A stretch of DNA of 19,431 bases, taken from contig JADFOP010000042.1 in the NCBI GenBank assembly GCA_022562795.1, positions 1-19,431 of the forward strand, given 5' to 3'. The position numbers were made by a program, and so were the translations under genes. A model generated the notes under the pieces. It had not been told where the DNA came from and did not search any database. It was given only the letters and a program-made list of their open reading frames with translations. The stretch comes from Nitrospinota bacterium (GTDB lineage Bacteria > JADFOP01). How positions within the stretch are numbered: position 1 is the stretch's first letter; each line of letters begins with the position of its first letter. This document shows, piece after piece, positions 14,227-19,431 of the stretch.

Positions 14227-15777
14227 GTGAGCATTGATGGGAAAATTGCTGAGCTTCAACGGCGTCACGCCGAGGCCGAGTTGGGCGGGGGGCAAGATCG
14301 TATCGATCGCCAGCACAAAGTCGGCAAGCTGACCGCCCGCGAGCGGGTCAACATTCTCTTGGACGAAGGGACGTTCGTCGAGTTCGACAAATTCGCCGTT
14401 CACCGTTGCACCTACTTCGACATGGACAAAAAGAAAATCCTCGGTGATGGGGTGGTAACGGGCTACGGCAAGATAGACGGTCGCCCCACATACCTCTTTG
14501 CTCACGATTTTACCTCGTTTGGCGGCTCTTTAAGCGAGATTTTCTCGATGAAGATCTGCAAGATTATGGATATGGCCATGAAGTCGGGGGCGCCTATAAT
14601 CGGCCTCTTCGACTCCGGCGGGGCACGGATCCAAGAGGGGGTCGCCAGCCTGGCGGGTTATGGCGAAATTTTCCTACGCAACGTCTTGGCAAGCGGCGTG
14701 GTGCCTCAGATATCGGCCATCATGGGCCCCTGCGCAGGCGGGGCGGTCTACAGCCCCGCTGTGACCGACTTCGTCTTCATGGTTCGGGACACGAGCTTCA
14801 TGTTCATCACTGGGCCAGATGTCATCAAAACCGTCATGGCTGAGGAGGTGACCTTCGACGAGCTTGGCGGTGCGGATATTTGCGCCTCCAAGAGCGGGGT
14901 GGCCCACTTCGCAGCCAGTAACGAGGAGGAATGTCTCCTCAACGTCAAGGAACTTTTTAGCTTCTTGCCTCAAAACAACATGGAAGAGCCGCCGCTCGTT
15001 CCCACCTCCGACGATCCGGGCCGCATTGACGAGGGGCTCAACCATTTGGTTCCTGACACCCCGCAGATTCCTTACGACATGCTGGAGCTCATCCGGACCG
15101 TCGTCGATGACAACAATTTCTTCGAGGTCATGCCCGATTACGCAAAGAACATCATCGTAGGATTCGGCCGTTTCAACGGCCAGACCGTGGGGATTGTGGC
15201 CAACCAGCCAGCCTACTTGGCCGGGGTGCTGGATATCGACTCGTCCCTCAAGGGGGCCCGCTTCATACGCTTCTGCGACGCCTTCAACATCCCCATCGTG
15301 ACCTTCGAGGACGTGCCCGGCTTCCTGCCCGGCGTTGATCAGGAGCACGGCGGGGTCATCAAACACGGGGCCAAGCTTCTCTACGCCTATTGCGAGGCGA
15401 CCGTGCCCCGCATCACCGTCATCACCCGCAAATCTTACGGCGGAGCCTACGTGGTCATGAGCAGCAAGGCCGTTCGCGGCGACCTCAACTACGCCTACCC
15501 GACGGCCGAGATCGCCGTCATGGGTCCCGATGGGGCCGTCGAGATTCTCTACCGGCGGGAGATCGCCGAAGCCGATGACCCAGTCGCCTTTAAGGCTCAA
15601 AAGGTTGAGGAATTCAGGGATACGTTTGCAAATCCCTATATGGCCCACGAGTTAGGCTACATAGATGAGGTAATCGAGCCGAAGATGACCCGGGTCAAAG
15701 TCATCCAGTCTCTCGAGATGTTGCGAGACAAACGTATGTCCAACCCGCCCAAGAAGCACGGCAACATCCCTTTGTAG
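14227..15777 (+). CDS. pccB: Acyl-CoA (propionyl-CoA) carboxylase beta subunit
   Basis: A 516-residue carboxyltransferase of the crotonase fold. It moves the carboxyl group from biotin to propionyl-CoA (giving methylmalonyl-CoA) or a similar acyl-CoA; the same family includes the alpha subunit of methylmalonyl-CoA decarboxylase. Visible marks are the N-terminal KVGKLTARERVNILLDEGTF, the first oxyanion-hole region with FDSGGARIQEGV (128-139), GPCAGGAVYSPA (167-178), VANQPAYLAGVLD, and the second oxyanion hole KSYGGAYVVMSSK. Length is as expected and the C-terminus RMSNPPKKHGNIPL is typical. The GTG at 14227 follows GAGGAGGT (14214-14221). The biotin carboxylase/carrier partner is not in the window, so the gene acts with subunits encoded elsewhere. 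The exact acyl-CoA substrate cannot be decided from sequence alone. Confidence 0.94.
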   Translation: MSIDGKIAELQRRHAEAELGGGQDRIDRQHKVGKLTARERVNILLDEGTFVEFDKFAVHRCTYFDMDKKKILGDGVVTGYGKIDGRPTYLFAHDFTSFGGSLSEIFSMKICKIMDMAMKSGAPIIGLFDSGGARIQEGVASLAGYGEIFLRNVLASGVVPQISAIMGPCAGGAVYSPAVTDFVFMVRDTSFMFITGPDVIKTVMAEEVTFDELGGADICASKSGVAHFAASNEEECLLNVKELFSFLPQNNMEEPPLVPTSDDPGRIDEGLNHLVPDTPQIPYDMLELIRTVVDDNNFFEVMPDYAKNIIVGFGRFNGQTVGIVANQPAYLAGVLDIDSSLKGARFIRFCDAFNIPIVTFEDVPGFLPGVDQEHGGVIKHGAKLLYAYCEATVPRITVITRKSYGGAYVVMSSKAVRGDLNYAYPTAEIAVMGPDGAVEILYRREIAEADDPVAFKAQKVEEFRDTFANPYMAHELGYIDEVIEPKMTRVKVIQSLEMLRDKRMSNPPKKHGNIPL

Positions 15778-15810
15778 GGATCTCGAAATAGGCGAAAAAA
15801 CCGGAAAAAA

Positions 15811-15834
15811 CGGAAATTCGGAAATTCGGAAATT
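15811..15834. repeat. Three perfect tandem copies of CGGAAATT
   Basis: The 8-base unit repeats at 15811-15818, 15819-15826 and 15827-15834 and is followed by CCGG, so the last copy is part of a CGGAAATTCCGG palindrome. It lies between the carboxylase stop codon and its terminator, within the 3' untranslated region. Confidence 0.9.
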
Positions 15835-15849
15835 CCGGAAAATGAGCCA

Positions 15850-15889
15850 ACCGCCCGTCTTTGGCTAGCTGACGGGCGGTTTCCTTTCT
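15850..15889 (+). terminator. Intrinsic terminator after the carboxylase gene
   Basis: A perfect 10-bp stem, ACCGCCCGTC (15850-15859) with GACGGGCGGT (15871-15880), is followed by the T-rich TTCCTTTCT. Confidence 0.85.
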
Positions 15890-16113
15890 AAGGCAGGTTA
15901 TCTTCTTAATTTAAGATATATAAATTTAGTGCAGTTATGTCATGTTATTCGTTGAAGGAAAATCTTCGCGTCCGTCGCAGGCGAATTTTACTCTTTAGAT
16001 GTTCAACAGATTATCCATTATAATGCAATATGATATATAGGTACTCTTAATAACATAGTTTAGCCTGTTTCTTATGCATAACGCCTGACATCCACCAATT
16101 GACCCTCCGGACG
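15890..16113. other. AT-rich gene-free stretch
   Basis: About 220 bases, strikingly AT-rich compared with both flanking genes, with no open frame of note and no clear hairpin. It separates the 3' ends of the carboxylase gene and the convergent amidohydrolase gene. Several TATAAT-like words (for example near 16018-16024) are expected by chance in such composition. Confidence 0.5.
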
Positions 16114-16953
16114 TCAAGACAATTCACTCCAGGATGCCAGCTCGGTGAAGGTGGTCCGGAGCTTGGCGTTTATCTCCATCAGGCGTCCCTCGTCGATGGC
16201 GCCCTCCCCCGCGTCGAACCACCTATCGTCGAGGTATAGCGCCTTGGAGAGCTCGATTTGGACCACCCGGAAACCCTTCGAAGAATAGGTGCGGGTGATA
16301 TGGCCTCCCACAAAGGGCCTGTTTAGAGCGATGAGCTCCTCGTCGCCGGCGGCGACGGGATCGGAAGAAAAAACCTCTGCCATGATGTCGCGGAGGCGCA
16401 AGATAAGGGGCTCTGGCAGGCTTGTCCGCTCGCGGCTTCCGATCCCTCCGGCCTCATCCCCGAGGTTGCCGAGGCAGATGAGGGGGCGGCGCTCGCCGGC
16501 GTCCATCGCGGCCGGCGGGCCGACGGAGGACATGGTGTGACAGTCGATGAGGAGCCTGACCTCGCCCCGGTGCGCCTCGAGTAGGGCTCCCAACTCCCGG
16601 TGATACGGGTGGTAATGGCGCTCCAGGAGGATTTTTTGGAGGTCGCGGTCGGGCGTTTCGTCGGCGCGCCAGATCGGGCGGCCGAACCTCGTCAGCGCCT
16701 TGACGGCTCCATCCTCCGCCTCCGGCGGCAGCTCCTCCGGCGGGCGGTTGAGGTCGACGATGGCCCGCGCCACCTCCTGAGTGACCTCACCGAGGACGAT
16801 ATCAGACACGCCGTAAAGCTCGCGCGAGTAGGCATCGCTCTCGTCGAAGATCTCCTCATCGGTCAGCGCACACCGGTCCGCCACTTCAGGAGGGACGGTC
16901 AGCCCCCCGTGCGGGATAGAGACAATGAAGGGGAGGAGATGGCCCATGCTCAT
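16114..16953 (-). CDS. N-formylglutamate amidohydrolase family protein
   Basis: A 279-residue cytoplasmic hydrolase. The family removes formate from N-formylglutamate (the last step of one histidine-degradation route) or acts on related N-acyl amino acids. Motifs in order: SIPHGG (12-17), DESDAYSREL (37-46), VDLNRPPEE (66-74), RHYHPYHREL (112-121), LLIDCHTMSS (134-143), GGHITRTY (216-223) and VQIELSKALYLD (231-242); the His and Asp residues here would form the zinc site. The ATG at 16953 has no strong Shine-Dalgarno, and the ATG two codons later is possible. It starts 61 bases after amrS on the same strand, so the two are probably co-transcribed. No hut genes are visible, so histidine degradation is not supported by context. 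Confidence 0.87.
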   Translation of the reverse strand: MSMGHLLPFIVSIPHGGLTVPPEVADRCALTDEEIFDESDAYSRELYGVSDIVLGEVTQEVARAIVDLNRPPEELPPEAEDGAVKALTRFGRPIWRADETPDRDLQKILLERHYHPYHRELGALLEAHRGEVRLLIDCHTMSSVGPPAAMDAGERRPLICLGNLGDEAGGIGSRERTSLPEPLILRLRDIMAEVFSSDPVAAGDEELIALNRPFVGGHITRTYSSKGFRVVQIELSKALYLDDRWFDAGEGAIDEGRLMEINAKLRTTFTELASWSELS

Positions 16954-17014
16954 GCCTAAGGGTGGATAGCGATGGATTTACAAGGGATTACCGGGTGGTC
17001 TTGCCTTCGTCGGC

Positions 17015-18067
17015 TCAGGACCAGACGCCGGGGATGCCGACAGCGCACTTCGGGCAGCGGCCGTCGGGGCCGACCCGCTGCTCTCGAATCAAATAGCCGA
17101 GACGCCGAATCAAGGTTGTTCCGCAGCCATGGCACCGGGTGTCCTCATACGAGCCGACCTGGCCGGGGCGGTTTCCAGCGTAGACGTAATGGAGGCCCTC
17201 CTCGTAGCCTATCTCGGCCGCCCGAATGAGGGTCGTTGGCGGGGTGTCGTCCGGGTCGGTCATCTTGTAGTCCTTGTGGAAGGCGGTCACATGCCACGGA
17301 ATATCGGGGGAGACGCCGGCCAGGTATGAGGCCGCCCGGCGGATTTCGTCCTCGGAGTCGTTGAAGCCCGGCACGAGGAGCGTCACCACCTCGACCCAGA
17401 AGCCCATCTCCACCAGCATCGGGATGGTATCGAGCACGACCTGGAGCACCCCGCCCAGGCGGCGGTAGTTCCTGTCCTGCATTCCCTTGAGGTCGACCTT
17501 GTAGGCGTCGGTCACCGGCCGGAGGTACTCCAGGACCTCGCGGGTCGCGTTGCCGTTCGAGATGAAGCAGGTCTTTAGGCCTTCGGCCCTGGCGACCTCG
17601 AAGACGTCCCGGGCCCACTCGGCCGTGATCAGGGGCTCGTTGTAGGAGGAGCCGACGATGCGGGCCCCCTCTTCGAGGGCGATGCGGGTTAAAATCTCCG
17701 GTGTGGTCCGCTGGGGCGGGGCTACGGCGTTGGGGTCGCGAAGGGCCTGCGAGGTGAGCCAGTTCTGGCAGTAGCCGCAGTGGTAGTCGCAGCCGAGCAT
17801 CCCGAAGGTGAGCGTCGTCGAGCCGGGGAGCATGTGGAAGAAGGGCTTCTTCTCCGTCGGATCGCAGGCCAGCGCACCGACGTAGCCTGTCGGAACCTTC
17901 AGCACCCCGTTCTCGTTGAACCTGACCTTGCAGATGCCCCGGCGACCCTCCTTGATGAAGCAGCGGTGGCCGCAGGCCACACAGGTCAACGCCTTGTCTT
18001 TCTTCGGGAAGGCGAGCTCGTCCCGCACTTCGGTCAGCGGATCAATAATGTCGGCCAGCGTGGACAT
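17015..18067 (-). CDS. amrS: AmmeMemoRadiSam-system radical SAM enzyme (AmrS)
   Basis: This 350-residue radical SAM protein is related to pyruvate formate-lyase activating enzymes. Cys93, Cys97 and Cys100 (CDYHCGYC) should bind the 4Fe-4S cluster that cleaves S-adenosylmethionine. Extra metal-binding cysteines flank the core as expected for AmrS: Cys29, 32, 36 and 46 at the N-terminus and Cys312, 315, 338 and 341 at the C-terminus. Other family marks are VGSSYNEPL, TCFISNGN, YKVDLKG and WHVTAFHKDYKMTDPDDTP. In the named system this enzyme occurs with Memo-like and AMMECR1-like proteins, whose joint reaction is not established; neither is in this window, where an amidohydrolase gene follows instead. 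The ATG at 18067 lacks a purine-rich ribosome-binding site. A promoter candidate is 46 bases upstream. Confidence 0.93.
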   Translation of the reverse strand: MSTLADIIDPLTEVRDELAFPKKDKALTCVACGHRCFIKEGRRGICKVRFNENGVLKVPTGYVGALACDPTEKKPFFHMLPGSTTLTFGMLGCDYHCGYCQNWLTSQALRDPNAVAPPQRTTPEILTRIALEEGARIVGSSYNEPLITAEWARDVFEVARAEGLKTCFISNGNATREVLEYLRPVTDAYKVDLKGMQDRNYRRLGGVLQVVLDTIPMLVEMGFWVEVVTLLVPGFNDSEDEIRRAASYLAGVSPDIPWHVTAFHKDYKMTDPDDTPPTTLIRAAEIGYEEGLHYVYAGNRPGQVGSYEDTRCHGCGTTLIRRLGYLIREQRVGPDGRCPKCAVGIPGVWS

Positions 18068-18112
18068 AGGAAAGGCTCAAAGTCAAGAGATAAGCAACTG
18101 TGCTCACTAACC

Positions 18113-18140
18113 AATATACCAGGGAGTGGTCATACTTCAA
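18113..18140 (-). promoter_or_regulatory. Candidate promoter of amrS
   Basis: On the minus strand there is TTGAAG (18135-18140), a 16-base spacer, then TATATT (18113-18118). Transcription would start near 18106, giving a leader of about 40 bases. Confidence 0.5.
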
Positions 18141-18176
18141 GGGGCATTCGCCCGGCCCGACCCCTCAAACCACCCT

Positions 18177-18310
18177 TTGACACATTTGACACTTTTAGAC
18201 ACTTTTTGGGTTTTTCAAGAAGTGTCAAATTGGATGTAAGATATTGAATATACTGGCATTGTCAGGGAATAGAGCTGTCTAAAAGCTTGAAAAGTGTAAA
18301 GCGGTGTCAA
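18177..18310. promoter_or_regulatory. Array of TTGACAC/GTGTCAA words with a hairpin
   Basis: TTGACAC occurs at 18177-18183 and 18186-18192, a variant TAGACAC at 18196-18202, and inverted copies GTGTCAA at 18222-18228 and 18304-18310. The first three are spaced 9-10 bases apart. GACACTTTTTG (18198-18208) can pair with CAAGAAGTGTC (18216-18226) with one G-U. The array lies just upstream of the amrS promoter candidate, where a regulator could bind. Confidence 0.5.
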
Positions 18311-18339
18311 GCAATAAATGATATTGATAATCAATAATA

Positions 18340-18924
18340 AATAGGTGGATGTGAGGGGTGACGCAGCCCGTGTAGGAGCAGGGTATCGGCCTGTACGGGC
18401 GGACTGGGGGTCTCAGGTTTCCGCCTAAGGCGGACCTCAGGCGGATGAGCTACCAAGATTAAGGGTAGTCGGGGTCGCCCCTGACCCCGACACCACTCGA
18501 GCGTCATAGGACGGCTGACGCATCCACGCGAAGAGGGGGTATGATAGCACCTAACGAGTACGACCGATAATAGGTAATCCTTCTTTCGTGACTATAGCTG
18601 TGCCAAAGACCTTTGGGATTAAAAGGAGTCGGGGTCAGGGGCGACCCCGACTACCCGGCAAAGGCCGGACAGCCGCAAGGGCTGTCCCTACAGGGTTTTG
18701 TGAGAAATGTAGGGACAGGGTTTATCCCTGTCCGTGGGTTTGGAGTGCGAATCGTATGAACGGCGGGGGTTTATCCCTGTCACTGGACAGCCATTCTGAG
18801 TAATCGGGGTCGCCAGCCCCGCCTGAGTCCGCCTCAGGCGGATTGCAGTGACGCTTGCGGCAAGGCTGTCCCTACAGATGGATAGCCCCCCAGGCCGCCT
18901 CAGGCGGATTAAACCTGTCCAAGC
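18340..18924. repeat. Gene-free stretch with clustered palindromic repeats
   Basis: This stretch repeats the elements of 2.5-4.4 kb: the GTCGGGGTC/GACCCCGAC type at 18466-18490 and 18628-18651; TCCGCC-N3-GGCGGA palindromes at 18420-18434, 18828-18842 and 18894-18908; GGACAGCC/GGCTGTCC at 18667-18687; and GGACAGGG/CCCTGTCC at 18713-18733. A plus-strand frame at 18588-18803 reads only across these repeats. I see no gene. Confidence 0.75.
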
Positions 18925-19107
18925 CTACGTGCGCCAGACGTAGCCGCAGGCGCTGCAATGGTAGCAGCCTATCGCATCGCGGTACTCCGGGTTGGGGGCG
19001 GAGCATAAGGTGCAGGCCGTGCCGGCTTCGCTGGCGGGGGACGCTTTCTCGGTCGGGGAAGGCTTGGCGCCGGAAAAGAGTTTTTTTAGCTCATCGAGAA
19101 ACCCCAT
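18925..19107 (-). CDS. Small zinc-ribbon protein (60 residues)
   Basis: The N-terminal MGFLDELKKLFSGAK could form a short amphipathic helix, perhaps for membrane or protein contact. A Ser/Pro/Ala linker follows, then a zinc ribbon with cysteines 32, 35, 48, 51 and 54 (CxxC-x12-CxxCxxC), ending GYVWRT. The last 36 residues match the end of the cold-shock fusion at 2721-3119 except for three substitutions, and the match continues at DNA level beyond the stop codon. The ATG at 19107 is preceded by GGGAGGA and an extended -10 promoter. Zinc ribbons of this size bind nucleic acid or protein partners; the target here is unknown. Confidence 0.85.
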   Translation of the reverse strand: MGFLDELKKLFSGAKPSPTEKASPASEAGTACTLCSAPNPEYRDAIGCYHCSACGYVWRT

Positions 19108-19130
19108 GGGGTATCCTCCCTTCTCAAGGC

Positions 19131-19138
19131 ATTATACC
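19131..19138 (-). promoter_or_regulatory. Extended -10 promoter of the small zinc-ribbon gene
   Basis: Read on the minus strand, a perfect TATAAT (19131-19136) is preceded by TGG, the extended -10 signature. No -35 is recognisable. The leader would be about 17 bases. Confidence 0.6.
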
Positions 19139-19169
19139 ATCTATTTAGCGGCGCAGGCGCTTTTTTGCA

Positions 19170-19270
19170 GGTCCGCTTCTGGCGGACCTTAATCTATTGT
19201 AGGGCCAGTCCGCCTTAGGCGGATTACCCCGTCCGCAACCAAGGGTAGTTCCGCCTTAGGCGGACCTCAA
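19170..19270. repeat. Three TCCGCC..GGCGGA palindromes
   Basis: TCCGCCTTAGGCGGA occurs at 19209-19223 and 19250-19264, and a looser version (TCCGC, six-base gap, GCGGA) at 19172-19186. They are the same family as the copies at 2691, 4206, 18420, 18828 and 18894. Confidence 0.85.
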
Positions 19271-19307
19271 GAGCTGTCTTCTTACGGGTGCGGTTTGGGG
19301 TGTTGCC

Positions 19308-19431
19308 CTAATACTGCAGCAAGACCTCGGCTGAGGCGCGGTTGACGTCGTAGTCTTTCTCTTCGATTGTCGAGTCGTGGTCTATTCGTTCGTACTTTGC
19401 GCTGAGGCGCAGTATGTCGCGGATTATGAAG
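19308..19431 (-). CDS. C-terminus of a probable outer-membrane beta-barrel protein (cut by window edge)
   Basis: A minus-strand frame enters from the right edge and ends at TAG (19308-19310), giving 40 residues: alternating strands such as LRLSAKYERIDHDSTIEEKD and a C-terminus NRASAEVLLQY. Alternating polar/hydrophobic strands, a turn with YDVNR and a final aromatic residue are typical of the last strands of Gram-negative outer-membrane barrels. The family cannot be named from this fragment. Confidence 0.6.
   Translation of the reverse strand, partial: FIIRDILRLSAKYERIDHDSTIEEKDYDVNRASAEVLLQY

Noticed and set aside
13491-14234. A 247-codon minus-strand frame overlapping the exported protein gene
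   Set aside because: Arg/Pro-rich shadow in another frame; the overlapping frame has a clean signal peptide and domain pattern.
14674-15648. A 324-codon minus-strand open frame opposite the carboxylase gene
   Set aside because: It is the antisense shadow of a clearly recognised gene with strong codon bias, and shows no family features or ribosome-binding site.
18588-18803. Plus-strand frame of 71 codons
   Set aside because: It consists of repeat-family sequence; no start signal or protein-like features.

Overview
The window reads as chromosomal DNA of a Gram-negative, high-GC environmental bacterium. The Gram-negative call rests on an LptD outer-membrane LPS translocon and on a probable beta-barrel C-terminus at the right edge. 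I cannot name the phylum. An archaeal-type phosphoglycerate mutase, a radical SAM AmrS and many short intergenic palindromes would suit one of the uncultivated proteobacteria-like lineages, but that is inference. No phage, plasmid, integrase, transposase or CRISPR signal is visible.

Layout. Positions 1-2400 are clearly more AT-rich: the tail of an unknown gene, an M29 aminopeptidase, a gene-poor stretch, and a lone unknown gene on the minus strand. Positions 2400-4550 are GC-rich, gene-poor and full of short inverted repeats. They hold a cold-shock protein fused to a zinc ribbon (minus strand), an uncertain small Cys-rich ORF and, at the end, a 92-residue unknown protein. A textbook sigma-70 promoter then drives tRNA-Leu(GAG), which ends at a terminator. 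Next come apgM (minus), a divergent orphan adenine DNA methyltransferase (plus), an exported SH3 protein and a guanylate kinase-like protein (both minus), lptD (plus), and an exported protein resembling BECR-fold RNase toxins (minus). After these are an acyl-CoA carboxylase beta subunit (plus), and amrS followed by an N-formylglutamate amidohydrolase-like gene (both minus, probably one transcript). The last 1.3 kb is repeat-rich again, holds a second small protein with the same zinc ribbon, and ends in the cut-off barrel gene.

Functional picture. Most genes are single housekeeping units: glycolysis (ApgM), nucleotide metabolism (Gmk-like), envelope biogenesis (LptD), and propionyl/acyl-CoA metabolism (PccB-like). 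The unusual content is the zinc-ribbon module shared by two otherwise unrelated small proteins about 16 kb apart. It was duplicated together with the palindrome just downstream of it. The cold-shock copy also has a leader that appears to contain an intrinsic terminator, which would fit autoregulation by antitermination. Other points of interest are the secreted BECR-like protein, the orphan methyltransferase with an AT-rich patch in its recognition region, and three families of interspersed palindromes.
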